Notes under the pieces: generated by a model | The model's database searches: none | What the model saw: only the letters and a program-made list of their open reading frames with translations | What the model was told of the DNA's origin: nothing | Translations under genes and position numbers: made by a program | Assembly (NCBI GenBank): GCA_001896885.1 | Contig: MKRJ01000021.1 | Coordinates: forward strand, 62,008 to 126,007 | Direction: 5' to 3' | Length of the DNA stretch: 64,000 bases | DNA from: Rhizobiales bacterium 65-79 | GTDB taxonomy: Bacteria; Pseudomonadota; Alphaproteobacteria; Rhizobiales; Rhizobiaceae | Shown: in pieces, positions 1-7,668 of the stretch | Position numbering within the stretch: position 1 is the stretch's first letter | Layout: each line of letters starts with the position of its first letter

Positions 1-195
1 CGAGCATACGGGCGAGGTGCAGAAGAAATTCTCGAAGCGGATGCCGGCGGCCGCCAGCCGGTCGAGCACCGGCGTCCTGATCTCGTCATTGCCGGCGCAA
101 CCCAGCGCCCACGCGCCCTGGTCGTCGCTGACGATGAAGAGGATATTCGGTCGAAAGGGATCGCGACTGGCCAAGATGTCCTCCGGCCCGGCCAT
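1..195 (-). CDS. Sulfatase, N-terminal part (cut by window edge)
   Basis: Reading leftwards from an ATG at 195, 65 codons run without a stop to the window edge. The product has the alkaline-phosphatase-superfamily sulfatase start: R-P-N-I-L-F-I-V-S-D-D-Q-G, with the two Asp that bind the catalytic Ca2+, then G-N-x-E-I-R-T-P-x-L-D-R-L. It ends in T-S-P-V-C-S, where arylsulfatases carry C-x-P-S/A-R, whose Cys is converted to formylglycine; the rest of that motif lies outside the window. Sulfatases hydrolyse sulfate esters. The gene is divergent from a sulfonate-type ABC importer, so scavenging of organic sulfur is a plausible shared role. The substrate cannot be told from 65 residues. Confidence 0.85.
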   Translation of the reverse strand, partial: MAGPEDILASRDPFRPNILFIVSDDQGAWALGCAGNDEIRTPVLDRLAAAGIRFENFFCTSPVCS

Positions 196-430
196 GCATG
201 CCGCCGGGTTCGGAACTATTTGGATTTCGGCCCTATTCGAGGTCAATGACGACGCCGCGCCAAGATTGTAAAGCCGCGAACATTCCGCCGTCGCTTTTGC
301 TGCGAGGCTGGTGCCGCTCGGGAGGAACTGTCGAGCGGCCGCCGAACCGCGTCTGACGCCGTTCGAAGCACCGGCCTTGACTGGAACAATGGCGGCGATC
401 CTCGCCGCGAGCGACAGGGAGATGAAGACA

Positions 431-1420
431 ATGACAAGCCGACGGCTTTTTCTTGCGACGGTGGCGATGGCGACCCTTCTTGCGGGCACCGGCGCCGGCT
501 TGGCGCAATCCGACCAGAAGACGATCAACATCGGCTATTTTCCGGTGGTCTCGTCCGTGCCGATCATGCAGGCGCAGAAGGAGCTGGAGAAGAAAGGCTA
601 CAAGGTGAATTGGGTGCAGCTCACCCAGGGCCTGCCGGGCGCGGCGAGCGCGCTTGCCGCCGGCCGGCTCGATCTGAGCTGGGGCAACAGCATCTCCGCC
701 GTGGTGATCTTCTCGCAGGCGCCCGACGCCGCGCAATTCGTCGGCCAGATGTTCGTCAACGCCAACGTCACGGTCGTCTCCGACAAGAGCGACATCAAGT
801 CGCCGGCTGACATCCAGCACAAGAAGGTCGTGGTCAGCGGACCGAAGACGGCCTCCACCCTCTTCTTCAAGATCGGCCTGAAGAAGGCCGGCGTCGACCC
901 GGACGCCAACGAATATTTCGTTTCGGGCACCGGCCCCGGCATGGTGGGCGTGCTCGATTCCGGCGGCGCGGAAGTCGTGGCGGGCTATGTGCCCTATGTT
1001 TCGGAAATGGTGCTGAAGAAGATCGGCCACGTCCTCTTCACCGGCTCCGACGCGATCGGGCGCGAGGCGCCGGGCGACGGTTTCATCGCCAGCACCGCCT
1101 TCATCAAGAAGGATCCCCAGGCGGTCAAGGACGTGCTGGCGGCGGCGGCGAAGGCGACCGACTACATCAAGTCGAACCCCGACGACGCCTACAAGATGAT
1201 GGCCGATTTCGCGAAGGTCGGCGAACCGGCCGTGCGCTATTCCTTCGAGCACAAGCTGATCGGCGTCGCGCAATCCTACGTGCCCGACGTCGAGGGCATC
1301 GTCGAGACTGAAAAGGTCGCGCAGGAGCTCGGCTTCGCGCCGGACGGCGTCGACCTTCCGTCCTTCGCCAGGAAGTTCAATAATGTCACGCTCGCCGCCG
1401 AGGTGGCGAAAGCGAAATAG
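431..1420 (+). CDS. ABC substrate-binding protein, sulfonate/taurine (SsuA/TauA) type
   Basis: Periplasmic solute receptor of 329 residues, NMT1/SsuA-like. The start at 431 is chosen because AGGGAG (416-421) lies 9 nt upstream; an ATG at 422 sits too close to it. The N-terminus (S-R-R-L-F-L-A-T-V...) has a twin-arginine-like, hydrophobic export signal ending near A-Q. The mature part begins I-N-I-G-Y-F-P-V and contains the family pattern of a short mimic-like strand followed by L-x-x-G-R-L-D-L-S-W-G. It is followed at short distance by two permeases and an ATPase of the same class, forming a complete importer. Aliphatic sulfonates, taurine or sulfate esters are the likeliest ligands, but nitrate- or pyrimidine-type ligands are known in this family. 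Confidence 0.88.
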   Translation: MTSRRLFLATVAMATLLAGTGAGLAQSDQKTINIGYFPVVSSVPIMQAQKELEKKGYKVNWVQLTQGLPGAASALAAGRLDLSWGNSISAVVIFSQAPDAAQFVGQMFVNANVTVVSDKSDIKSPADIQHKKVVVSGPKTASTLFFKIGLKKAGVDPDANEYFVSGTGPGMVGVLDSGGAEVVAGYVPYVSEMVLKKIGHVLFTGSDAIGREAPGDGFIASTAFIKKDPQAVKDVLAAAAKATDYIKSNPDDAYKMMADFAKVGEPAVRYSFEHKLIGVAQSYVPDVEGIVETEKVAQELGFAPDGVDLPSFARKFNNVTLAAEVAKAK

Positions 1421-1450
1421 TCGAGCAGAGCAGGCCGGGGACGAGGAGGC

Positions 1451-2257
1451 ATGGAAAGCGCCGCTGATCGGTCGATGGCAGGATGGTCATGGCTGCGGCC
1501 CTGGCTGCTCGGCCTTACCGGCGGGATCGGCGCCCTCCTCTTCTGGACCCTGATGGCGTTCTGGCTGAAGGGCGGCGGAGGTGTCATCAGCCGCCTTCCC
1601 ACGCCGCTCGCCGTCGGCGCCGATCTTCTCGCCTATGCCCAAGGCGCCTTGTGGCGCGATCTGGCGGCAAGCCTCCAGGTCTTCCTCGTCGGTTGGATCG
1701 TGGGCTCTGTCTCGGCGGCGGTCGCCGGCATGGCGATCGGCCGTTCGCGCGTGATCGGCGCCGTTTTCGGGCCGATCGTCGAGGCCCTGCGGCCGGTATC
1801 CAGCATCGTCTGGGTGCCGCTCGCCGTGGTCTGGTTCGGCTTCGGCTTCACCAGCAAGGTCTTTCTCGTCGGCCTTGCCGTGTTTCTCGTCGTCATCGTC
1901 TATGCCATCGACGGCGCGCGCCGCGTCGCCCCAGACCTGGAGAGGACCGCGACCATGCTCGGCATGAGGCCGTTGCAGAAGTTCCGGGCGCTGGTGCTGC
2001 CCAGCGCGCTGACCGAGGTGCTGGTCGGAGCGCGCGTGGCACTGATGTCCGGCTGGGGCACCGTCATCGTGGCCGAGCTCGTCGCGGCCGATCACGGCCT
2101 CGGCGCCCACCTGATTGCCGTCCAGCAGAGCTACGACGTCTCGGCCGTCATGGCCTCGATGGCCTGTTTCGGGCTGGCCGGCTTCGTCATGAACGCGATC
2201 TTTTCGCGCTTCGAGCAATGGCTGCTGCCCTGGCGCTCCGGCGGAGCGGCGCGGTGA
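1451..2257 (+). CDS. ABC permease, sulfonate/taurine (SsuC/TauC) type
   Basis: Inner-membrane permease of 268 residues with about six hydrophobic segments. The cytoplasmic coupling loop has the BPD-transporter pattern: a T-M-L-G-M-R-P...F-R-A-L-V-L-P-S-A segment near residues 170-190. GAGGAG lies directly before the ATG at 1451; a second in-frame ATG at 1475 is possible. The 3' end overlaps the next permease by 4 nt (GTGA), so the two are translationally coupled and likely form a heterodimeric channel. Most SsuABC systems use one permease gene, so two different permeases here is a mild departure from the E. coli layout. Confidence 0.88.
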   Translation: MESAADRSMAGWSWLRPWLLGLTGGIGALLFWTLMAFWLKGGGGVISRLPTPLAVGADLLAYAQGALWRDLAASLQVFLVGWIVGSVSAAVAGMAIGRSRVIGAVFGPIVEALRPVSSIVWVPLAVVWFGFGFTSKVFLVGLAVFLVVIVYAIDGARRVAPDLERTATMLGMRPLQKFRALVLPSALTEVLVGARVALMSGWGTVIVAELVAADHGLGAHLIAVQQSYDVSAVMASMACFGLAGFVMNAIFSRFEQWLLPWRSGGAAR

Positions 2258-3009
2258 CCGGCAGGCTGTCCGTCTCCCATGTAGCGCTGGCGCTGCTCGG
2301 CGTGGCGATCGTCATTGCCGTCTGGCAGGGAACGATCGCCTGGTACGGCCTGGCCCGCATCGTGCTGCCGACACCGTTCGAGGTCGCATCCACCCTGGCG
2401 CACCTCTTCGCCAGCCGGTCGTTCTGGCATGACGTGCTTGTAAGCCTCAGGGAATTCCTGCTCGGCTATGCGATCGGCGGCGTACTCGGCGTCCTCGTCG
2501 GCACGATCCTCGGCGAACGCCCGACCGCGCGCATGACCGTCGGGCCGGTGATCGAGGCGCTCCGCTTCATCGTTCCTTTCGCATGGATACCGCTTACGGT
2601 GCTCTGGTTCGGCACGAGCCTTACCGGCAAGGTGGTTCTGGTCGCCTATGCGGTCTTTTTCGTCATGGTGGTAACGACGGCCCGCTCGATCGTGACGGTC
2701 GATCCGACGCTGACCCGGGTCGGCACCATGCTCGGCATGGGACCGGCGGGAATCGCGCTGAAGGTGCATCTGCGCGCCGCCGCGCCCGGCATCGCCAGCG
2801 GCGCCAAGGCCGCGGCGGCGCTCGGCTGGATCGCGGTCGTCGCCGCCGAATATATCGGGGCCAGCGCGGGCCTCGGCGTCATGATCACCAACGCCTCGAT
2901 GTCGCTCGCAACCGCCACCGTGATCGCCGGCATGATCGTGATCGGCATCATCGGCGCCACGGTTAGCTGGCTGGTCGGCCGGACGACCGCGGCCTGGCTC
3001 AACTATTAG
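2254..3009 (+). CDS. Second ABC permease of the sulfonate-type importer
   Basis: 251 residues from a GTG at 2254 that overlaps the stop of the preceding permease (GTGA), with CGGAG at 2242-2246 as a ribosome site. The open frame extends much further upstream, but that part is out-of-frame translation of the first permease. Five to six membrane segments; the coupling loop reads V-G-T-M-L-G-M-G-P-A-G, parallel to its neighbour. It is a paralogue of the first permease (both have W-x-P-L-x-V-x-W-F-G followed by T-x-K-V). It most likely pairs with it to form the channel. Confidence 0.86.
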   Translation: MTGRLSVSHVALALLGVAIVIAVWQGTIAWYGLARIVLPTPFEVASTLAHLFASRSFWHDVLVSLREFLLGYAIGGVLGVLVGTILGERPTARMTVGPVIEALRFIVPFAWIPLTVLWFGTSLTGKVVLVAYAVFFVMVVTTARSIVTVDPTLTRVGTMLGMGPAGIALKVHLRAAAPGIASGAKAAAALGWIAVVAAEYIGASAGLGVMITNASMSLATATVIAGMIVIGIIGATVSWLVGRTTAAWLNY

Positions 3010-3019
3010 GAGATCCGAC

Positions 3020-3853
3020 GTGCCCGAACTCACCGCTGCCTATAGACAGACGGCGGGCTCCTCGCGGGCCGCCATGGGAGACGGATCGGCGGAGGGATTG
3101 GTCTTCGAGCGCATTTCGCACACCTATGTCGCCGCCAATGGCAGCACGCCTGTGCTGGACGACGTCTCCTTCTCGGTCGGTCCCGGCCAGGTGGCGTGCG
3201 TCGTCGGCCCTTCCGGCTGCGGTAAGTCGACCTTGCTCAGCCTCGCCGCCGGGCTGATGCGGCCGACATCCGGCGTGACGCGCTGGCGGGGGAAACCGGT
3301 CGAGCCCGGCACGAACCCGGATCTCGGCATGGCCTTCCAGCAGCCGGGGCTCTTTCCGTGGATGACGGTGCGCCAGAACGTAGCCGTCGGGCTTACCACG
3401 CGTGGCGCCGCGCGGAGCGACGCGCGCCGGCAGGCGGACGAGATGCTGGCGACGGTCGGCCTGACCGGATTCGGCGATGCCTATCCGAATCAGCTTTCCG
3501 GCGGTATGGCCCAGCGTGTCGGCATCGCCCGGGCGCTGGCGCTCAGGCCCAAGCTCCTCCTCATGGACGAGCCCTTCGCCAGCGTCGACGCCTTCACGCG
3601 GCTGAAGCTCCAGGCGGAATTCAAGGCGCTGCTCAAGCTCGACCGCCCGACCGTGCTGTTCGTCACCCATGACGTCTCCGAGGCGATCCTGCTCGGCGAT
3701 ATCATCGTGGTGATGAGCGCGCGCCCGGCAAAGGTCGAGAAGATCATCCCGATCGAACGTGGGGATCGCGACCGCGCCGGCCCCGGCTACGCCCGCAAGA
3801 TGACCGAGGCCCTGAGGGCGCTCGGCGTCGAGACCGATCTCAGCCACGATTGA
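3020..3853 (+). CDS. ABC ATP-binding protein, sulfonate/taurine (SsuB/TauB) type
   Basis: 277-residue ATPase starting at GTG 3020, with AGGAGA at 3008-3013. Walker A is G-P-S-G-C-G-K-S-T (63-71), the Q-loop is F-Q-Q-P-G-L-F-P-W, the signature is L-S-G-G-M-A-Q-R, Walker B is L-L-L-M-D-E-P-F and the H-loop is V-T-H-D. The Q-Q-P-x-L-F-P-W segment is typical of the nitrate/sulfonate/taurine branch. It powers the two permeases upstream and completes a four-gene operon. About 30 residues precede the domain, more than usual, so an internal start cannot be excluded. Confidence 0.9.
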   Translation: MPELTAAYRQTAGSSRAAMGDGSAEGLVFERISHTYVAANGSTPVLDDVSFSVGPGQVACVVGPSGCGKSTLLSLAAGLMRPTSGVTRWRGKPVEPGTNPDLGMAFQQPGLFPWMTVRQNVAVGLTTRGAARSDARRQADEMLATVGLTGFGDAYPNQLSGGMAQRVGIARALALRPKLLLMDEPFASVDAFTRLKLQAEFKALLKLDRPTVLFVTHDVSEAILLGDIIVVMSARPAKVEKIIPIERGDRDRAGPGYARKMTEALRALGVETDLSHD

Positions 3854-3943
3854 GCTTGCCCGACAAGAGAGGCAAAGCGGAGACGGCGGATAGCGTCACT
3901 TTGGCAGCGGCTGAACGCGATTTGCAAGCATAGACCGGGCGCT

Positions 3944-4501
3944 TTACCCGCTCGGGTTTCCTCTCGGATCCAACTGCAAGCCGGCGGGAGCCGGCCGGAT
4001 CCGGGCGTGCAGCAATTCATTCCACAATTCGGCCAACTGGGCCGGCGTGCGTGACGTATCCGAACGGAATACCGAAGGGTCAGAGGCGGTCGTATCCGTC
4101 AGCAGTTGGAGCGGATCCCGTTGGGAATTACACAGGGCCTCGAAGAATATGAAGGCATTGTCCCTGCCGCTGATGAAGTGCGCATCGTCCGCGATGCTGA
4201 GCAGGGAAACCTTCTGACCGATCAATTCGGCGGGCACACCGGTGAGCGCTTGCCAGCTTTCCGACTGGACCAGGCCGAGCGCCTCCGTCGGCTCGGGATC
4301 CGCGGCTTCGGCCGCGGCAAGGGTAATGAGGTTGACGAGAAAGCCGACCGCATAGGGATGCTCCCATACCGCGCCGCAATCCGCGCCAAATACCCGCCTC
4401 GTCTCTTCCACGTAAGGTTTGAGAGCCGCCACCGCGGCCTTCCGGCCCCGCCTCGCGCGCCAGAACGACAACACCGGAAAACGCCTAGGCATGACGGCCA
4501 T
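3944..4501 (-). CDS. Hypothetical protein (about 185 aa)
   Basis: I do not recognise the family. The reading frame is open further upstream, but from the ATG at 4501 (or 4492) the composition becomes protein-like. It has a basic N-terminus (P-R-R-F-P-V-L-S-F-W-R-A-R-R-G-R-K), then a helical region with a hydrophobic stretch (V-G-F-L-V-N-L-I-T-L-A-A) and a Pro/Arg-rich tail. No signal peptide is evident. It is convergent with the importer operon on its left and divergent from the gene at 4631. No strong ribosome site distinguishes the two candidate starts. Confidence 0.55.
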   Translation of the reverse strand: MAVMPRRFPVLSFWRARRGRKAAVAALKPYVEETRRVFGADCGAVWEHPYAVGFLVNLITLAAAEAADPEPTEALGLVQSESWQALTGVPAELIGQKVSLLSIADDAHFISGRDNAFIFFEALCNSQRDPLQLLTDTTASDPSVFRSDTSRTPAQLAELWNELLHARIRPAPAGLQLDPRGNPSG

Positions 4502-4630
4502 CCGCGATCGTTGCTGCGTGTATGGGTCGAGGTGGCGAACGCCTATGGTGCTCCCTCCTCGCAACCGCTGCGGGTCCGTGGTAGATATGCGTCGTTTCGC
4601 GGCTGTCCCTGAACAACTATAGGGTCGCAG

Positions 4631-5215
4631 ATGGGTACTGCGCAATTGCCTCCGGTTCCCGATTTCGAGGCGATCGAACACAAGGCGCAGGCGAATGTCG
4701 AGCGCCAGACCGCCATTCTGACCCTGATCGGAAATCTCGTCCTGTCCTGGTCGAACAACGAGAGCATGTTCATCTACGTGCTGATGGTCCTGCTCGAGGT
4801 CGACGAGGTTACCGCGGCGGTCGTGTTCACCACGCTCAATACCACGAGGGCACGCATCGACCTCGTGCAGCGGCTCGCGGCGATCAAGCTCGCCGACCGC
4901 GCCGCCGCGCAGAAACTGGAGAAGATCGTCAAGCGTTTCAACGATCTCACCAGGATCAGGAACGAATTCAATCATTCCATGTACGCGCTGAACGAGGCCG
5001 GCGAGATCACGCATATGAACCTTATCAAGGTCCAGGAGAACAAGGGACGCCTGAAATTCGGCGAGCGGATCGAGATGGATCAGGCGCGCATCGACAAGAT
5101 GCTTGCGGCCATACGCGACCTGAAGAAGCTCAACCGGGAAATATGGGGGTTTCTGCCGCAGCTCCGCGAGGCTGTGGAAGCGGCGAAGAGACCGGATGCC
5201 CGCGGCAGCGCGTGA
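4631..5215 (+). CDS. Hypothetical helical protein with HEPN-like R-x4-H motif
   Basis: 194 residues, predicted nearly all alpha-helical, with no signal peptide or clear membrane segment. An AGGGT stretch precedes the ATG. The middle holds R-I-R-N-E-F-N-H-S (around residues 111-119), which resembles the R-x4-6-H motif of HEPN-fold proteins, a group that includes RNases of toxin systems and nucleotide-transferase partners. The match is to a very short motif, so the fold is only a suggestion. No partner antitoxin-like gene is adjacent; the neighbours are a hypothetical gene and a response regulator. Confidence 0.6.
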   Translation: MGTAQLPPVPDFEAIEHKAQANVERQTAILTLIGNLVLSWSNNESMFIYVLMVLLEVDEVTAAVVFTTLNTTRARIDLVQRLAAIKLADRAAAQKLEKIVKRFNDLTRIRNEFNHSMYALNEAGEITHMNLIKVQENKGRLKFGERIEMDQARIDKMLAAIRDLKKLNREIWGFLPQLREAVEAAKRPDARGSA

Positions 5216-5254
5216 AGCCGATGTGGCCGCGCCTTAAGCCGGGCCTGGGCTCGG

Positions 5255-5950
5255 TCAGGCGTTGAGTCCGGGAGCCGACATGCGGGCGATGCCGGAGAGC
5301 CATCCTTGGGCGGCGGCCAGGCGGACGAGTTGGACGCGCGTTCGCATGCCGAGTTTTTCGCAAGCCCTTGCCTTGTAGGTCTCGACGGTCTTCATCGTGA
5401 CGTTCAGGTCGGCCGCTATTTCCTTGGCCGTGTAACCGAGTGCGATAAGCCGCACCACTTCCTGCTCGCGAAACGTCAGCGGCAGCAGTTCGGACGTGGC
5501 GGGAACCTCATTGGGCTTGGATCGCGGCTGGCAAGGGAATACCCGCGCCGCCGCCGCCGGGTCGATATACATGCCGCCGGCCGCGACCGAGCGAACGGCG
5601 TACAGCACGGCTTCCCTCGGCGAGCGCTTCAGTACGAATGCCTTTGCGCCGGCGTCGATCGTCCGGCGGATGAACCCGCCATCATCGACATCGCTCAGAA
5701 TCACGATCCTGATGTCGCTGAACTCGCGGGCGAGCCGGGCGACGGCGGCGGGTCCGTCGTCGTAGCGCAGCTGCGCATCGATGACCACGATGTCGGGGCG
5801 AACGTCGCCGATGGTCCGGCCTGCCTCGGCAACCGAGCCGACGACGCTGGATACCACCACATCGGCGGTCTCATTGAAGAGAGCCTGCAAACCTTCGCGG
5901 AAGATCGGATGCTCGCAAACGAGCATCGCGCGACACAATACACCAACCAC
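5255..5950 (-). CDS. LuxR/NarL-family response regulator
   Basis: Receiver domain (about 1-120 from the GTG at 5950) followed by a LuxR helix-turn-helix containing L-T-F-R-E-Q-E-V-V-R-L-I-A-L-G-Y-T-A-K-E-I-A. The phospho-acceptor Asp (about residue 58, D-I-V-V-I-D-A) and the conserved Lys (F-V-L-K-R) are present. The acidic pair that binds Mg2+ in NarL-type receivers (normally D-D-H-P) reads C-E-H-P, so one acid is lost. The frame is open up to a GTG at 6013; I prefer the GTG at 5950, which has GGAGG 5 nt upstream. No histidine kinase is in the window. It is divergent from the secretion locus and could regulate it. Confidence 0.85.
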   Translation of the reverse strand: MVGVLCRAMLVCEHPIFREGLQALFNETADVVVSSVVGSVAEAGRTIGDVRPDIVVIDAQLRYDDGPAAVARLAREFSDIRIVILSDVDDGGFIRRTIDAGAKAFVLKRSPREAVLYAVRSVAAGGMYIDPAAAARVFPCQPRSKPNEVPATSELLPLTFREQEVVRLIALGYTAKEIAADLNVTMKTVETYKARACEKLGMRTRVQLVRLAAAQGWLSGIARMSAPGLNA

Positions 5951-6553
5951 CACCGCCTCCACTGCTTTACCAGACACTAAAAAGCGACAGCGTTCAGAGG
6001 CCCGAATATTCACGCGTTCGTAGGTTTTTCCCCACCTGTGGATAACGAAACATAAACTAAAGTATCAATATTGTAAATTGGCGACTTATCTACTTGAAAA
6101 GAAGAGTAAAAACGCACCTCGCTTTTCACTGGCCGGGTGCTACCCATGTCTCCTGTAAGTTGTGGAAATCGCTGAAAAATCCGGCCGGGCCGATCGAAGT
6201 GTAAATCGGCGGATAACGTTTTCGTGATTGTCGCTCGGAGGCCCGGAAAGCGGCGTGAAACTCAAATTGCCGGAACCGGTGAATACGCCACGCTCCGCCA
6301 TATCGGCCAAGGGCAGCGTCCGTCGCGGTTCATCCGACATTGTCGGGAAATCTCTGACAAGCCCCCGGAAATTGCCGACGTGATCCCCTTCCGGTTGTGC
6401 TGGATCATTCGACCGTCACCGCGAGTGGTCCAAGGAAATTGAGGACAGCGCGGTGAACCGGGCGAACGGTCGCCGCATCAGGCCAGACGCAGAAGATCTC
6501 GACCTGTGTTGCTGCCGGCCCGGTTGTTCAACGAGCAACATGGGAGAAGTACG
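5951..6553. promoter_or_regulatory. Divergent control region between response regulator and secretion locus
   Basis: About 600 bp with no convincing gene. Positions 6020-6115 are markedly AT-rich compared with the surroundings, as expected of promoter DNA. The region holds a single DnaA-box-like TGTGGATAA (6037-6045) and a 13 bp palindrome CCGACATTGTCGG (6334-6346) that could be an operator. A ribosome site GGGAGA (6542-6547) serves the gene at 6554. I could not place a promoter with confidence. Confidence 0.45.
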
Positions 6554-7501
6554 ATGGGTAATCAGGACAAGGGCTATCCGGGCGGCAGCGGCGGCGGTGG
6601 CGGTTGGGGCGGCGGATTGGATCCGCTTCAGTTGCAGGCGCAGCTTCAGGGGCAAGGCCAGGGCCAGCTCGAAGGTCAGGGCCAAGGTCAGGGCCAGGGC
6701 CAGGGTCAGGACCAGTCGCAGTCCAGCGATAGCTGGAACGGCAACGGGAACCTGAACGGCAACGGCAATGGCAATGGAAACGGGAACCTGAACGGAAACG
6801 GCAACGGGAACCTGAACGGCAATGCCAATCTCGACGCCAACGGGAACCTGAACGGCAATTTCAACGGCAATGCGAACCTCGACTCCAATTCGAATTGCAA
6901 CAGCAACGCCAACTTTGACTCGAACCAGAACCTGAACGTCAATGCCAATGTTACGGACGTGAAGGTTTGCGTCGACGTCAGCGCCAATGTCGATTCGGAT
7001 CCGGGTATCCACCAGGCCGGTCTGATCGATCTCAACAACGTCCAGATGCCCGATCTGAGCGGCAGCTTCTTCGCCAACGCCGACAACTCGGTACAGACGC
7101 TGAACGGCGATGGGAACGTCTTCCATCTCGACCAGATCAACAACCTCGTTGCCAACAACTCGCTGTGCGATGCATCGGTGAGCTACACGGCAGGTAACGA
7201 AGCGTATTCGAACGGCGATCCCACAAATCCGTGGTGCTGCTCGGATCCTACCGGCAACAGCCATGCCTCCGCCAGCGGCGGCGGCTTCTCGATGTCGGCA
7301 AGCGCGGACGGCGCCTATGCGACCGCGAACAACAGCGGTGCCGGCGCGGACGCCACAGTGGGCGGTGCGGTCAACGGCGCAAGCATCTCGCAGGCGGCTT
7401 TCACGCAGAACATCGTGCTGGGTGCCAACATCCAGTACAACACGATGACGCTCGGCGTCATCGGCCATGACGGCGGCGGTGCCGAGATACACCACATCTA
7501 A
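6554..7501 (+). CDS. Low-complexity Gly/Gln/Asn repeat protein, putative type I secretion substrate
   Basis: 315 residues from the ATG at 6554 (GGGAGA 6 nt upstream). Order of regions: Gly-rich (9-21), Gln-Gly dipeptide repeats (26-56), then about 70 residues (62-131) where Asn occupies nearly every second position (N-G-N-G-N-L-N-G-N type), and a less repetitive C-terminal half with five Cys. There is no Sec signal and no RTX nonapeptide (GGxGxDxxx). It ends in A-E-I-H-H-I. The alternating Asn pattern suggests a beta-strand or beta-solenoid structure; that is inference. Position ahead of an ABC exporter and HlyD adaptor suggests C-terminally signalled export to the cell surface or medium. I do not recognise a named family. 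Confidence 0.8.
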   Translation: MGNQDKGYPGGSGGGGGWGGGLDPLQLQAQLQGQGQGQLEGQGQGQGQGQGQDQSQSSDSWNGNGNLNGNGNGNGNGNLNGNGNGNLNGNANLDANGNLNGNFNGNANLDSNSNCNSNANFDSNQNLNVNANVTDVKVCVDVSANVDSDPGIHQAGLIDLNNVQMPDLSGSFFANADNSVQTLNGDGNVFHLDQINNLVANNSLCDASVSYTAGNEAYSNGDPTNPWCCSDPTGNSHASASGGGFSMSASADGAYATANNSGAGADATVGGAVNGASISQAAFTQNIVLGANIQYNTMTLGVIGHDGGGAEIHHI

Positions 7502-7512
7502 GAGGAACCAAG

Positions 7513-7542
7513 ACCGGCCCGTGCTTCAACCCACGGGTCGGT
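7513..7542 (+). terminator. Hairpin downstream of the first repeat protein
   Basis: ACCGGCCCGTG (7513-7523) pairs with CACGGGTCGGT (7532-7542), an 11 bp stem with one G-U pair and an 8 nt loop. No U-run follows, so it may act as an mRNA stabiliser or attenuator rather than a full terminator, letting the first gene be expressed more than the downstream genes. Confidence 0.45.
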
Positions 7543-7595
7543 TGCATGTGCTTCCCCTGTCGAGGCCCGAAACCACATGACGGGGGAGCATCAAG

Positions 7596-7624
7596 GGCCG
7601 GTGTGCCGCCAAGGCACATCGGCC
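7596..7624 (+). terminator. Second hairpin before the 647-aa repeat protein
   Basis: GGCCGGTGTGCC (7596-7607) pairs with GGCACATCGGCC (7613-7624), 12 bp with one G-U pair and a 5 nt loop. An A-rich stretch and a strong GAGGAGGA ribosome site follow before the ATG at 7669. It is the second strong hairpin in the same spacer; no U-run follows. Confidence 0.4.
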
Positions 7625-7668
7625 TGCGAATGGGGAACAAAAAAGATCGATGACGAGAGGAGGACGCC

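Noticed and set aside
6037..6045. DnaA box as evidence of a replication origin
   Set aside because: A single TGTGGATAA box without a cluster, a DUE-like context or rep/dnaA genes is expected by chance and does not support an origin.
6720..6940. Short regular DNA repeats as a CRISPR array
   Set aside because: The repeats are 6-12 bp units without unique spacers and translate into an Asn-Gly low-complexity tract in frame with a gene.
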